From contig NZ_JANHDK010000001.1 of assembly GCF_024494725.1 (NCBI RefSeq), positions 744,001 to 808,000 on the forward strand: a stretch of 64,000 nt of DNA. The letters are read 5' to 3'. The position numbers were made by a program, and so were the translations under genes. Source of the DNA: Haloplanus ruber. Lineage in GTDB: Archaea; Halobacteriota; Halobacteria; Halobacteriales; Haloferacaceae. The notes under the pieces are model-generated. The model saw only the letters and a list, made by a program, of their open reading frames with translations, made no database searches and was not told where the DNA came from. Positions within the stretch are counted from its first letter, which is position 1. Each line of letters begins with the position of its first letter. Below, piece by piece: positions 17,588 through 27,628 of the stretch.

Positions 17588-19102
17588 TCACTCTATGCGG
17601 CCGCTAGATGTTGACTGTTGGGGCGCACGCGTAGGGAGTGCGATGTGGAACGTCGTCCCCTCGCCCGCCGCGGATTCGATCCAGATGTCCCCCTCGTGGC
17701 GGTCGACGATCCGCCGGCAGACGGCGAGACCGATGCCCGTCCCTTCGTCGTCGCGGCTGGACTGCTCGAAGAGTTCGAACATCCGTTCTTGCTGATCCTC
17801 GGGGATGCCCGGCCCGTCGTCAGTGACCGAGAACACGACCGTGTCCGTGCGTTCCTCGCCGTCGACGTGGACCGTCGGCGGGTCGTCGGCGTCGCCCGCG
17901 TGTTCGATGGCGTTGCTGAGGAGGTTCTGGAAGAGCTGGCCGAGTTGGTTCTCGTCGGCGACGACGGCGGGGAGGTCACCGTGTGTAACCGTCGCCGACT
18001 GCTCCTCGATCAGCAGTTCGAGGTCCCGTAACACCCGTTCGAGGACCGCCGTGGGGTCGGTCTCCGCGAAGTCCTCGCCCTGCGTGTGGACCCGGGAGTA
18101 CTGCAAGAGGTCGTCGATCATCGCCTGCATCCGCTGGGCGCCGTCGACCGCGAACTCGATGTACTCGTCGGCCTCGTCGTCGAGTTCGTCCTCGTACTCC
18201 GAGGCGAGCAGGTCGACGTAACTAGAGACCATCCGCAACGGCTCCTGCAAGTCGTGGGAGGCGACGTAGGCGAACTGCTGGAGCTGTTCGTTGGAGCGTT
18301 CGAGCTGTTCGACGGTCCGTTCGAGTTCCGCCTTCGTCTCTCTGATTTCGGTTACGTCCTGGAAGATGACGTAACTCTGTGGCTCGGCTACCTCCTCGGC
18401 ACCGAACGGCACCAACTCGATCACGAAGTGTTTCGTCCCGTCTTCGGTCCGGAGTGTCGTCTCCGTCGTGAATCGCTCGCGCTCGGTCGTGTGTTCCCGG
18501 AAGGCCGCGACCGCTTCCGCGGCCAGTTGTGGGAGTGCGGCCTCCAACGCCTTGCCCTCGGTCGATCCGAACAGCGACGCGAAACTCGGGTTCGCCGACT
18601 CGACGACGAGGCGGTCGCCGTGTCGCCGGAGCGAGGCGATTCCGGAGGGGTCGTTCTCGAAGAGTGCCCGGAACCGCTCTTTCTCGCGGCGGGTCCGCTC
18701 CTGTTCCTGCTGGACGCTAGCGGTTCGTTGCCCGACGAGCAGTCCCGCGGCGGTGCCGACCACCGCCGTCTGCAACACGATGATGACGGGTTTGATCTCG
18801 TTTTGCAGGACCTGGATGCCGACGACCCAAGCCACGAGGCCACCAATCGTTAACGCGCCCGCGGCCGTCCACATCGTCACGGTCCCCACGAAGGCGTCGT
18901 CGTATGCTCCGCGGTAGAGCCGTCGAATCAAGTAAAACGTTCCCAGGAGAAGCACGAACGGGAGCGCATTCTCGACGACGGTCGAGGTGAGGGTGGTTCC
19001 CTGTACCTGCCAGTCCTCGTAAACGTCGAACAGCAACACACCAGCAAGTATCGCCCCAATGCCGGACAGCACGACCAGGGACGTCCGTCGATTCGGTGGC
19101 AT
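17588..19102 (-). CDS. Membrane-bound PAS histidine kinase
   Basis: About 504 residues from ATG 19102; a GTG 8 codons upstream is possible but leaves no room for a promoter. The N-terminus has about four hydrophobic segments ([57 protein letters not shown]), followed by a coiled linker, one PAS ([15 protein letters not shown]), a HisKA of phytochrome type ([22 protein letters not shown]) and an ATPase ([44 protein letters not shown]). It ends 2 bases before the Rcp1-like regulator, its probable substrate. Confidence 0.93.
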   Translation of the reverse strand: MPPNRRTSLVVLSGIGAILAGVLLFDVYEDWQVQGTTLTSTVVENALPFVLLLGTFYLIRRLYRGAYDDAFVGTVTMWTAAGALTIGGLVAWVVGIQVLQNEIKPVIIVLQTAVVGTAAGLLVGQRTASVQQEQERTRREKERFRALFENDPSGIASLRRHGDRLVVESANPSFASLFGSTEGKALEAALPQLAAEAVAAFREHTTERERFTTETTLRTEDGTKHFVIELVPFGAEEVAEPQSYVIFQDVTEIRETKAELERTVEQLERSNEQLQQFAYVASHDLQEPLRMVSSYVDLLASEYEDELDDEADEYIEFAVDGAQRMQAMIDDLLQYSRVHTQGEDFAETDPTAVLERVLRDLELLIEEQSATVTHGDLPAVVADENQLGQLFQNLLSNAIEHAGDADDPPTVHVDGEERTDTVVFSVTDDGPGIPEDQQERMFELFEQSSRDDEGTGIGLAVCRRIVDRHEGDIWIESAAGEGTTFHIALPTRAPQQSTSSGRIE

Positions 19103-19241
19103 TCGCTGACAGTACCGGGGGCGCACTTAGTCGTCTGTCGCTCCTGTTTTCACAGCTGGTAATCGTAGGGACGCGTATTTTGCCGTGGCGCCCTTATCAG
19201 ACGTGAATCATGGCGAACCGACTGCGATACACCGCGACCAC

Positions 19242-21047
19242 ATGAGTGCGACCGACACGTTTCGGCTGTTACACGTCGACGACGATCCGGCGATCCTGGA
19301 TCTCACGTCGGCATTTCTCGACCGGGAACTCGACTGGGAGGTCACGACGCTAACCGAGCCCAAGCCGGAGGTGGCGCTCTCGCGGATCGTCGACGACGCC
19401 GAGGCGTCCGACGCCGGCGTCAACGTCGACTGTATCATCAGCGATTACGACATGCCCGGGATGGACGGGTTGGCGTTCTTCGAGGCACTTCGCGATCACG
19501 GGATCACGACGCCGTTTATTCTCTATACGGGCAAAGGAAGCGAGGAAATCGCCAGCCAAGCGCTCAACGCCGGCGTCACCGGCTACTTCCAGAAAGGCGG
19601 GCCGGACCAGCAGCGTCGCCTCGCCAACCGCGTCGAACAGGTCCTCGAGGATCGCCGGACACAGGCCGTCGCCGACCGCTATTCGACGGTCCTCGAAGCG
19701 CTGGGCTACCCGATATACGTCGTCGACGACGACGGACAGTTCGAGTTCGTCAACGAACCCCTCGCGGAACTCACGGGGTACGACCGGGAGACGATCATCG
19801 GTAGCTCCCCCGCACTGATCAAAGACGAGGCGGCCGTCGAGCAGGCCGAGTCGGAACTCGGTCGCATCCTCTCCTCGACGGGTCCCAACACCACCCAGTT
19901 CGAGGTCGACATCGTCCCGAAGGAGGGCGAGCCGATCCGGTGTCGTGACCACATGGCTGCTCTCCCGTACGACGGTGAGTGTTTCGAGGGGAGCGTCGGC
20001 ATCCTCCGTGATATCTCGACCGAGCGACAGCGCCGACGCGAACTCCGCTACAAGACCCGCGCCATGGACGAGGCGCCGACGGGAATCGCGATGACCGATC
20101 CGTCCCGGGCGGACAACCCGATGATCTACGTCAACGACGCGTTCGTCGAAATGACGGGCTACGACCGCGAGGAGGCCCTCGACCGCAACTGCCGGTTCCT
20201 GCAGGGACCGGAGACGCGGACCGAGGCGGTCGAGCGGCTGAGCGACGCCATCGAGGCCGGCGAGTCGGCGACGGTCACCCTCCGGAACTACCGGAAGGAC
20301 GGCGACCCGTTCTGGAACCGCGTGAGCGTCGCGCCGCTCCACGACGACGACGGCGAGGTGGCCCGCTGGGTTGGCTTCCAGGAGGACGTGACCGAGCGCC
20401 GCCGGTACCGTCGTCGGCTCGAACGGCAGAACGAACGCCTCGAACGCTTCGCCGGCGTGCTCTCTCACGACCTCCGAAATCCGCTGACGGTGGCGGCAGG
20501 GGAACTCGAACTCGCCCGGTGTGCGACCGAGGACGGCCACGAACACCTCGATGCCGTCGCGGACGCCCACGACCGGATGGAGGCACTGATCGACGACCTC
20601 CTGACGCTGGTCCGAGACACCGAGGGCGACATCGAGTGGGAACGCCTGTCGCTGTCGGAGATGGTCGAGCGGTGCTGGGCCGACATCGAGACCCGGTCGG
20701 CAACACTGCGGGTCGAGACGGACCGGACTGTCAGCGCCGAATCACGCCGGTTCCGACGGCTTCTGACGAACCTCCTCGGCAACGCGGTGGAACACGGCGG
20801 CGACGAGGTGGTCGTCACCGTGGGTGAGACAGCGGACGGCTTCTACGTCGCCGACGACGGCCCCGGCATTCCCGAAGACAAACGTGACGACGTCTTCAAG
20901 GCGGGCTACTCGACGAACGCCGACGGAACGGGCTTCGGCCTCGAAATCGTCCGCGAGTTCGCGGATATCCACGACTGGACGGTCGACGTGACCGAAAGCG
21001 AGGCGGGCGGCGCCCGCTTCGACGTGCAGGGAGTCGGCGGATCGTAA
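19242..21047 (+). CDS. Receiver/PAS/LOV histidine kinase, putative blue-light sensor
   Basis: 601 residues from ATG 19242 (MSATDTF); a longer upstream frame lacks family similarity. Order: receiver (LLHVDDDPAILDL, SDYDMPGMDG, YTGKGSEE), PAS (YSTVLEALGYPIYVVD), LOV-type PAS, HisKA (FAGVLSHDLRNPLTVAAG) and ATPase ([13 protein letters not shown]). The second PAS has NCRFLQG with the flavin-adduct cysteine at residue 317 (bases 20190-20192), then NYRKDGDPFWNRVSVAPL with the FMN-contacting Asn residues, matching LOV photoreceptors. It is divergent from the kinase operon to its left. Blue-light sensing is inferred from these motifs. Confidence 0.9.
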   Translation: MSATDTFRLLHVDDDPAILDLTSAFLDRELDWEVTTLTEPKPEVALSRIVDDAEASDAGVNVDCIISDYDMPGMDGLAFFEALRDHGITTPFILYTGKGSEEIASQALNAGVTGYFQKGGPDQQRRLANRVEQVLEDRRTQAVADRYSTVLEALGYPIYVVDDDGQFEFVNEPLAELTGYDRETIIGSSPALIKDEAAVEQAESELGRILSSTGPNTTQFEVDIVPKEGEPIRCRDHMAALPYDGECFEGSVGILRDISTERQRRRELRYKTRAMDEAPTGIAMTDPSRADNPMIYVNDAFVEMTGYDREEALDRNCRFLQGPETRTEAVERLSDAIEAGESATVTLRNYRKDGDPFWNRVSVAPLHDDDGEVARWVGFQEDVTERRRYRRRLERQNERLERFAGVLSHDLRNPLTVAAGELELARCATEDGHEHLDAVADAHDRMEALIDDLLTLVRDTEGDIEWERLSLSEMVERCWADIETRSATLRVETDRTVSAESRRFRRLLTNLLGNAVEHGGDEVVVTVGETADGFYVADDGPGIPEDKRDDVFKAGYSTNADGTGFGLEIVREFADIHDWTVDVTESEAGGARFDVQGVGGS

Positions 21048-21082
21048 CGGGCGTCTAGTTGGGTGCTCGCCGCACACCAGCG

Positions 21083-22390
21083 TCACCGTTCGGCTGCCCG
21101 CTCGACGAACGCATCGAAGGCCCCGCTCTCGGGGTGGAGGTGACAGTAGGTGCCGAGCGTCCGGTGTTCGACCAGGCCGTCCCGGTCGTCGTCGATGCCC
21201 GATCCTCGGACGACGTCGAAGGCAAAGCGGGCGTCGCCGTCGACGGTCGCACTGGAGTAGTGAAACTCGTGTCCCCGCCGCCGGTCGCCGGCCGCGGCGG
21301 TCAGGGTGTCCTGCCGCGCTCGCAACTCGACGTGATCCAGGGCTTGGTACCGCTCGTGCATCCGGACCTCGGCCGGTAGAACGCCTGCCATCCCGTGTCG
21401 TTCGTCGTCGGCCGTGGTGAGCGACTCGGTGAGTGCCATCAGCCCCCCACATTCGCCGAGGATAGCGGTGCCGTCGGCGGCCGCCGCCGCGAGAGCGTCC
21501 AGCGTCGGACTCGCCGCGAGGTCGGCGGCGTGAAGTTCCGGATAGCCCCCTGGGAGGTAGACGCCGTCACAGGCGGGCAGGTCGTCGCCTGCGAGCGGCG
21601 AGAACGTGACGACCGTCGCCCGGTCGCGCAGTCGCTCGACCGTCGCCGGGTAGACGAATCCGAAGGCGGCGTCGCGGGCGACCGCAATCCGTGCCCCAGT
21701 CGGGTCGCCGACGGTGGTGGGACTGGCCCGCGGCGGCGTCCGCGCCACGTCCACCAGTCGGTCCGTCCGGATCGATTCGGCGGTCGCGTCGAGAGCCGAC
21801 TCGTCGAGCGGTGCCTCGGCGCCCATGTGGAGACCGAGGTGGCGCTCCGGGATCGACAGATCCTCGCGCGGCGTAATTCGGCCGAGGTAGGCGAGATCGT
21901 CGGGCAGCGCCTCGCGGATTCCCGACTCGTGGCGGCCGCCGTGGGCGCGCTGGGCGATCACGCCGACGACATCGACGTCTCGCCCCGCGTGGGTCGCGTA
22001 CTCGCGGAAGCCGTGGGCCGTCGCGGCGACGCTCTCCATGCCCGCCTTCGCGTCGACGACCAGCACCACCGGTAAGTCGAGCGCCTCCGCGACCATCGCG
22101 GTACTGGAGCAGTCACCGTCGTAGAGGCCCATCACCCCCTCGACAACGCAGATATCGCCGTCGCCGCGCACGTAGTTGCGGCGCAGGCCCTCCGACCCTT
22201 CGAGCCACAGATCGAGGGTTCGGGAGGCGGTGTCCGTCACGGCCTCGTGGTGGCTCGGATCGATGAAGTCGGGGCCGGCCTTCGCCGGCTGGACGTCGTA
22301 TCCCTCGGAGTCCAGGGCCTGGAGGACGGCGAGGGTCGCGACGGTCTTGCCGACGCCCGACTTCGTCCCCGCGAGGACGACGCCCTTCAT
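21083..22390 (-). CDS. cbiA: Cobyrinic acid a,c-diamide synthase
   Basis: 435 residues; uses ATP and glutamine to amidate the a and c side chains of cobyrinic acid. The N-terminal dethiobiotin-synthetase-like domain has the P-loop GTKSGVGKT (residues 8-16) and PAKAGPDFIDPSHH. The C-terminal triad-type glutaminase has GECGGLMALTES with the nucleophile Cys near residue 316 and a late HLHPES. Length is normal. It overlaps cbiE by 4 bases and is last gene of the cobN-cbiC-cbiE-cbiA operon. Confidence 0.95.
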   Translation of the reverse strand: MKGVVLAGTKSGVGKTVATLAVLQALDSEGYDVQPAKAGPDFIDPSHHEAVTDTASRTLDLWLEGSEGLRRNYVRGDGDICVVEGVMGLYDGDCSSTAMVAEALDLPVVLVVDAKAGMESVAATAHGFREYATHAGRDVDVVGVIAQRAHGGRHESGIREALPDDLAYLGRITPREDLSIPERHLGLHMGAEAPLDESALDATAESIRTDRLVDVARTPPRASPTTVGDPTGARIAVARDAAFGFVYPATVERLRDRATVVTFSPLAGDDLPACDGVYLPGGYPELHAADLAASPTLDALAAAAADGTAILGECGGLMALTESLTTADDERHGMAGVLPAEVRMHERYQALDHVELRARQDTLTAAAGDRRRGHEFHYSSATVDGDARFAFDVVRGSGIDDDRDGLVEHRTLGTYCHLHPESGAFDAFVERAAER

Positions 22391-23154
22391 GGGTCGGCCC
22401 GCACGACGAGCACGGAGAGATCGGAGTACGGTGTCGACTCACGGTCGCCTCCACCGGCCGATACGCGGAGGTCGTCGAGGGTCGTCCGCGTCACGCGCTC
22501 GTCCGGGTGGGTCAGGCGTTCGAACACGAGGGCGTCGAGCGTGGGATCGGCGCCCGACTCGACCAGCAGGTCCGCGATGTCCCCGGGCATCCAGTCGAAC
22601 GGCCGTGGGAGGACCAGCAGGTGTCGGTCGCCGACGGCGTCGACGAGGCGGGCCCGGTCGGGGTCGAGGTCACCGCTCTTGTGCAGGGTGACGAACGCAG
22701 CGTCTTCCATCGGCGTCCGCGCCCGACTCGCGGCGACTTGAAGCGACGAAACCCCCGGAATCACCGTCACCGGCGTGTCGACCGCCCGCTCGACCTTGCC
22801 GAGAAACTGGTAGCCCGAGTGGTTGGGGTCGCCCATCAGGACGGCCGTCCCGCGGTCGCCGGCGGCCACCCGTTCGGCGAACGCCGCGAGCGTCGCCGCC
22901 TCGTCGGCGTAGCCACAGGTGAGCAGGTCGGCCGTCGTCTCGTCGGCGACGAAATCGACGACCGTCTCGAAGCCGACGACCACGTCCGCCTCGCGGACCG
23001 CGCGCGCGGCACGGCGGGTGAGGTAGTCCGGATTGCCGGGGCCGATCCCGACGGCCCGAACCGTATCGTCGGCGGCGTCCGCGTCGGATTCGGGCGTCGC
23101 CGCGGCGGCCGCTGCCGGGTCCGGCCCCGAATCGAGGTCGTAGTCCTCAGTCAT
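22387..23154 (-). CDS. cbiE: Cobalt-precorrin-7 (C5)-methyltransferase
   Basis: 255 residues. After a roughly 30-residue acidic, Ala-rich N-terminal extension comes the tetrapyrrole-methylase fold: AVGIGPGNPDYLTRRA, MGDPNHSGYQFLGK, and IPGVSSLQVAASRART as SAM-binding loops. Sequence order and the paired CbiT encoded elsewhere in the region point to CbiE (C5 methylation) rather than CbiH or CbiF. Overlaps: 8 bases with cbiC upstream and 4 with cbiA downstream, so translation is coupled. Identity is good at family level; the C5 specificity is by similarity and context. Confidence 0.9.
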   Translation of the reverse strand: MTEDYDLDSGPDPAAAAAATPESDADAADDTVRAVGIGPGNPDYLTRRAARAVREADVVVGFETVVDFVADETTADLLTCGYADEAATLAAFAERVAAGDRGTAVLMGDPNHSGYQFLGKVERAVDTPVTVIPGVSSLQVAASRARTPMEDAAFVTLHKSGDLDPDRARLVDAVGDRHLLVLPRPFDWMPGDIADLLVESGADPTLDALVFERLTHPDERVTRTTLDDLRVSAGGGDRESTPYSDLSVLVVRADP

Positions 23155-23824
23155 CGCCGGGCAGGGTCACGTCGCCTTCGCGCGCGTCGCTGGCAACGTG
23201 GACGAGTTCGTTTACGAGCGCCGCACCGAGACCGCTCCCGCCGCGGGTGCCGACGTTCGTGACGGCGGGAATCCCGTACTCGGCGGCGACCGCACGGACC
23301 CGCTTGCGACTGTCGGCGGCCTTGACGAAGCCGACTGGCGTCGCGACGACGACGGCCGGGCGAGTGCCGTCCTCGATGCAGTCACAGAGCGCGAGAGCGC
23401 CGGTCGGAGCGTTGCCCACGACGGCGATAGCGCCGTCGTAGACTCCTTCGCGGTCGAGTTCGAGGACCGACGCCGCCGTCCGGGTCATCCCCGTCTCGGC
23501 GGCCAACTCCGCCCCGCTCCCAATAGCCTTCCGAACCGGACAGTCGTGACCCCGGCCCGTGATCCCCGCCTTGGCCATCGTGATGTCAGTCACGATGGGT
23601 CGCTCGTCGAGGACGGCCCGCGCACCGGCGACCACGGGGTCGTTCTGAAACCGCATCAGGTGCTGAAAGTCCGGGGAGCCCGTCGAGTGGACCGCTTTTG
23701 CCCGCAACCGGTCGTTCAGTGTGTCCGCGGGGACAAACGAGTGAACGATGTCCATGCTCGTCTCCGCGATATCCATCGCCTCTTCTGTCGTCGCGCCGAG
23801 GTCGGCGTAGTCTTCGTCAGTCAT
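23147..23824 (-). CDS. cbiC: Precorrin-8X methylmutase
   Basis: 225 residues; moves the C11 methyl to C12 to give cobyrinic (hydrogenobyrinic) acid. Visible family features are VHSTGSPDFQHLMRF with the catalytic His near the N-terminus, IVTDITMAKAGI, VVGNAPTGALALCDCI and VVATPVGFVKAADSR. Length is normal. It overlaps the cobN stop by 8 bases and the cbiE start by 8 bases. Confidence 0.95.
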   Translation of the reverse strand: MTDEDYADLGATTEEAMDIAETSMDIVHSFVPADTLNDRLRAKAVHSTGSPDFQHLMRFQNDPVVAGARAVLDERPIVTDITMAKAGITGRGHDCPVRKAIGSGAELAAETGMTRTAASVLELDREGVYDGAIAVVGNAPTGALALCDCIEDGTRPAVVVATPVGFVKAADSRKRVRAVAAEYGIPAVTNVGTRGGSGLGAALVNELVHVASDAREGDVTLPGDD

Positions 23825-26800
23825 CGGAGAGTGCCTCGTTCGTGTCGCTGGTCTTTGCCTCCAGGTCGCCCTCGACCGAGAGGTTGATGTCGCGCAGTCG
23901 GTCCGCCACCTCGGGGGCGGCGTCCCAGAGGTCGCGGTCGATGGCCTCTAGCAGCGTCGCGGTGATGCTCTCTAGCGCCCAGGGGTTCACGTCCCGCATC
24001 CACTCCTGGCGGTCCGCGTCGAACGCGTACGCGTCCGCGAGGTCGGCCCAGAGCGTGTCACTCACGACGCCGGTCGTCGCGTCCCAGCCGAGGGCCACGT
24101 CGACGGTCGTCGAGAGGTCGCCGGCACCCTTGTAGCCGTGTTCCTCCATGCTCTCCAGCCAGTCGGGATTGAGGACGCGGGCCCGCATCGTCTTGCGCAC
24201 CTTCTCCTCGTTGGTGTAGACGGTCACATTCTCGGGGTCGCTGGAGTCGCCGACGTAGGAGGCGGGGTCGGTACCCGAGATTTCACCGACCGCCGACACG
24301 AACCCGCCGTGGAAGGCGTACCAGTCCGAGGAGTCGAACTCGTCTTGCTCGGCCGTATCCTCGATTTTCACCGTCGCCTCAACGGAGCCGAGGCGGCGCT
24401 CGAAGCTCTCGTGTGCCTCCGAGACCCGGCCGCGGGAGCCGAGAGCGTAGCCGCCCCACTGGACGTAGACGTCCGCGAGGTCGCTTCGGTCGTCCCACTC
24501 GCCCTCGTCGACGGCCTTGTTCGTCCCCGCGCCGTAACCGCCAGGTTTTGTCGTGAAGACACGCTGTTTCGCCAGGTCGACGGCCTCGTCTTCGTCCACG
24601 CCGTCGGCTTCGAGGGCCGCCGCCTCCGCCTCGACGTGTTTTTTCACGTAGTTCCGGTCGTGTGGTTCGTCCAGGCCGACGACGGCGTCGACGGCGTCGT
24701 GGACGACGCTCGCAGCCTGCGGGAAGGCGTCACGGAAGAGTCCGGAGACCCGGGTCGTCACGTCGATGCGCGGCCGCCCGAGTTCGTCCAGCGGGATCGG
24801 CTCCACGTCGTCGACGCGGCCGGCGTCGGTCCAGACGGGTTCGACGCCCATGAGCGCGAGCACCTGCGCGACCGTCTCGCCGCGGGTCCGCACCGTCGGC
24901 GTCCCCCACGCCACGACGCCGATTTCCTCGGGGTACGACCCCTGCTCGTCGCGGTGGCGCTCGGCGACGCCATCGGCCACCCGCCGACCTACTTCCCAGG
25001 CCGTCTTCGCGGGGACCTTCCGCGGATCGAGCGTGTAGAAGTTCCGTGCCGTCGGCAGCAGGTCCACCCCACCGCGGGTCGGCGCCCCGCTCCCACCCGG
25101 CGGGACGTACGCGCCGTTCAGTGCGTCCGCCGTCCGTGGAATCTCCGCGTTCGCGCCCGCGACCCGCGGGGCCGCCTCCTCGCAGATGTACGCCAGAATC
25201 TCCCGGAGGTCGTCGTGCGCCCCTCGTTTGGCGCGGGCATCCCCTAAGGGGTCGATATCGACCACCAGCAGGTTCATGTTCACCTCGTCGTCGGGGCCGG
25301 CCGCCGCCTCGGACGCCGGCACGTCGAAGTCGTTGGCGGCGAGCGTCTCGACGAGTTCGATTGACTGTTCGTGGACACGATCCGCCGCCTCCGAGAGGTA
25401 CATGCCCAGGTCCGCGTCGTATGCCCCCGGTTCGTTCAGCATCCGGTCGTAGTCGACGCCGAGGACGCCCGCGACGGCCGCGCGGAGGCTCGGGGCACCG
25501 GGGTTCTCCAGGCGCGTGAGCGCGACCAGATACTCGACGAGGCGGTCGCCGGTCGGCGGTTCGCCCATCGTATGCAGGCCCATCCGGATCTGCGTGGTCT
25601 TCACGTCCGTGAGATACTCGTGCACTCGCTCGACGAGTTCGTCGAAGTGGAGGGCGTCGGCGTCGTCGACGCCGAGGTCGGTCGCGAGGTCGAGGTCGGC
25701 AACGGCCGCCTCGATCCGCTCGCGGAGTTGTTCCCCGTCGTCGGCGCGGGCGTCTTCCATCCCCGCGCGGCGGTACTCCCGGACGAGTTCCTCTAAGTCC
25801 GCCAGTTCGTCGTAGGTGCCGGCCGTCTGCATCACCGGCGTCAGATAGTCGACGACCGCCGCGTAGGAGCGACGCTTGGCCTGTGTTCCCTCGCCGGGGT
25901 TGTTGACGATGTACGGGTAGACGTTCGGGAGGTCGTCGATCAACTGATCCGGCGCACTCGCACCGTTCAGGCCGACGGTCTTGCCGGGGAGCCACTCCAG
26001 GCTCCCGTGGGTACCGAGGTGGACGACTGCGTCGGCGTCGAACTCCTCGCGGAGCCACGCGTAGAAGGCGTAGTAGTCGTGTGGTGGCTGGAGGTCAGAG
26101 TCGTGATACACCTTCGAGGGGTCCATCCCGAACCCGCGAGGTGGCTGGACGGTCACGAGGACGTTCCCGTACTCGACGCCGGGGACGGCGAAGGGACGGT
26201 CTGGCGGGTCGCCCCACTCCTCGATCACCGCCTCGCGAAACCGCTCGTCGGCGTCGGCGAACCACGCGGCGTACTGCTCGGGATCGACCACGTCGACGCT
26301 CATCTCGCGGACATCCTCGGGCGCCACCCACCGCGAGTCGAGGGTCAACTGGGCGGTGAGTCGGTCGATGAGCGCCGCGCCGTCCGTCGGGGGGTCCTCG
26401 ACCGTATAGTCTCGCCCGTCGAGTTCGTCGAGCAAGTTGACGGTGCTCTCGGGGCTGTCGAGGCCGAAGGCGGTCCCGATGCCGTCGTCACTCGGCGGGT
26501 AGTTGTGGAGGACGACCGCCACGTCCTTCTCGGCGTTGGGGAGGTAGCCGAGACGCGCCCAGTTGATCGCGAGGCGGGCGACGTGGTCGATCCGGTCGTC
26601 GATGGGGAAATGCTGTTTCGGAGCGCTCCCGATGCCAGCTTCGTCGTCCATGCGCTCCTTGCCGCTGATTGGGTGGGTAACCACGTTGCCGTCGAACTCG
26701 GGGAGCGCGACCGACAGTGCGAGTTCGAAGCCCATCACGCCCGTGTCGCTCGCCTCGTAGCGCGACCGGGAGCGCATGGTCGTGATGGCCTGGAGGACGG

Positions 26801-27623
26801 GCACGCCCAGTTCGGTGAGAAAGACCTCCTCGGCGTCCTCGCCCTCGTCGCTCGCGGCACGGCCGCGCTCGCTCATCGACAGCGAGAACATGAACGAACT
26901 CACGACGGCGTCGACGAGGGGGCCGTCGTCGTCGCTGAACCAGTTGCGCGCGACCCACTCGGCGTTCTCCTGGCCGTCCTTGTCGGTCGCCGGGTTACAG
27001 AACGCCGGGAGGACGTTCGCCCCCAACGCCTCCAGTTTTCGGACGAGCGCGTCAACGTATCGCGTGTTCGCGTGCGTCCAGTGGGACTCGTAGAACCAGA
27101 CGCCGACGGTGGGCTTGTCGGGGTCGTGGGTCGCCAGGAGTTCCTCGTACTCGATTCCGGGGTGGTCGGGGTGGTAGACGCCCTCAGTCGGAAGGGCGAC
27201 GGGGTCGTCGTACGCGACGTCGGCGTCGTCGTACGCGGCGACGAGATAGCGACAGCAGTTGGCGAGGTTCACCACGCCGCCGCCGTCGAGGTACTCGTAC
27301 ACTCGGTCGCGGTCGCTCGCGGCGACGGTCGTATCCTCGAACGCGAAGGCGTCGCCCGTCGCCTTGACGATCAGGGGGACGCCCGCGTCCCGGAGTCGCT
27401 CGATGGCATGATCGTAGCCGGGCATGCTCCCCTCCGAGCCGTGTAACCAGAGCACCACGGCAGTCGCGGACTCCACCTCGTCGACGAACGCGTCGGTGTC
27501 GGTCGTATCGTCGAGGTCGCTTTCGGAGCGGACCACCAGATCGATATCGTCCAACCGCCCCGCCGCCCGCTGGACCGCGCCCAACTCGTTTTCGGTCGCC
27601 GTGTACAGCCCGATGGTCGGCAT
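23817..27623 (-). CDS. cobN: Cobaltochelatase/Mg-chelatase large subunit, CobN-like
   Basis: 1268 residues, the normal size for CobN/ChlH-type subunits, which hold the corrin or porphyrin while an AAA+ partner drives metal insertion. The family core LGTHGSLEWLPGKTVGL is present, as are QPPRGFGMDPSKVYHDSDLQPPH and NPGEGTQAKRRSYAAVVDYL. The N-terminal third has the typical stretches WLHGSEGSMPGYD and PTVGVWFYESHW. It is first gene of a four-gene operon and diverges from the chlI/chlD-like fusion gene, its likely motor. A conserved motif at 27629-27654 lies just upstream of ATG 27623. Confidence 0.95.
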   Translation of the reverse strand: MPTIGLYTATENELGAVQRAAGRLDDIDLVVRSESDLDDTTDTDAFVDEVESATAVVLWLHGSEGSMPGYDHAIERLRDAGVPLIVKATGDAFAFEDTTVAASDRDRVYEYLDGGGVVNLANCCRYLVAAYDDADVAYDDPVALPTEGVYHPDHPGIEYEELLATHDPDKPTVGVWFYESHWTHANTRYVDALVRKLEALGANVLPAFCNPATDKDGQENAEWVARNWFSDDDGPLVDAVVSSFMFSLSMSERGRAASDEGEDAEEVFLTELGVPVLQAITTMRSRSRYEASDTGVMGFELALSVALPEFDGNVVTHPISGKERMDDEAGIGSAPKQHFPIDDRIDHVARLAINWARLGYLPNAEKDVAVVLHNYPPSDDGIGTAFGLDSPESTVNLLDELDGRDYTVEDPPTDGAALIDRLTAQLTLDSRWVAPEDVREMSVDVVDPEQYAAWFADADERFREAVIEEWGDPPDRPFAVPGVEYGNVLVTVQPPRGFGMDPSKVYHDSDLQPPHDYYAFYAWLREEFDADAVVHLGTHGSLEWLPGKTVGLNGASAPDQLIDDLPNVYPYIVNNPGEGTQAKRRSYAAVVDYLTPVMQTAGTYDELADLEELVREYRRAGMEDARADDGEQLRERIEAAVADLDLATDLGVDDADALHFDELVERVHEYLTDVKTTQIRMGLHTMGEPPTGDRLVEYLVALTRLENPGAPSLRAAVAGVLGVDYDRMLNEPGAYDADLGMYLSEAADRVHEQSIELVETLAANDFDVPASEAAAGPDDEVNMNLLVVDIDPLGDARAKRGAHDDLREILAYICEEAAPRVAGANAEIPRTADALNGAYVPPGGSGAPTRGGVDLLPTARNFYTLDPRKVPAKTAWEVGRRVADGVAERHRDEQGSYPEEIGVVAWGTPTVRTRGETVAQVLALMGVEPVWTDAGRVDDVEPIPLDELGRPRIDVTTRVSGLFRDAFPQAASVVHDAVDAVVGLDEPHDRNYVKKHVEAEAAALEADGVDEDEAVDLAKQRVFTTKPGGYGAGTNKAVDEGEWDDRSDLADVYVQWGGYALGSRGRVSEAHESFERRLGSVEATVKIEDTAEQDEFDSSDWYAFHGGFVSAVGEISGTDPASYVGDSSDPENVTVYTNEEKVRKTMRARVLNPDWLESMEEHGYKGAGDLSTTVDVALGWDATTGVVSDTLWADLADAYAFDADRQEWMRDVNPWALESITATLLEAIDRDLWDAAPEVADRLRDINLSVEGDLEAKTSDTNEALSDD

Positions 27624-27628
27624 GAGTT

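Noticed and set aside
26007-27446. 479-codon plus-strand frame opposite cobN
   Set aside because: Lies wholly opposite conserved CobN sequence and has no recognisable domain.
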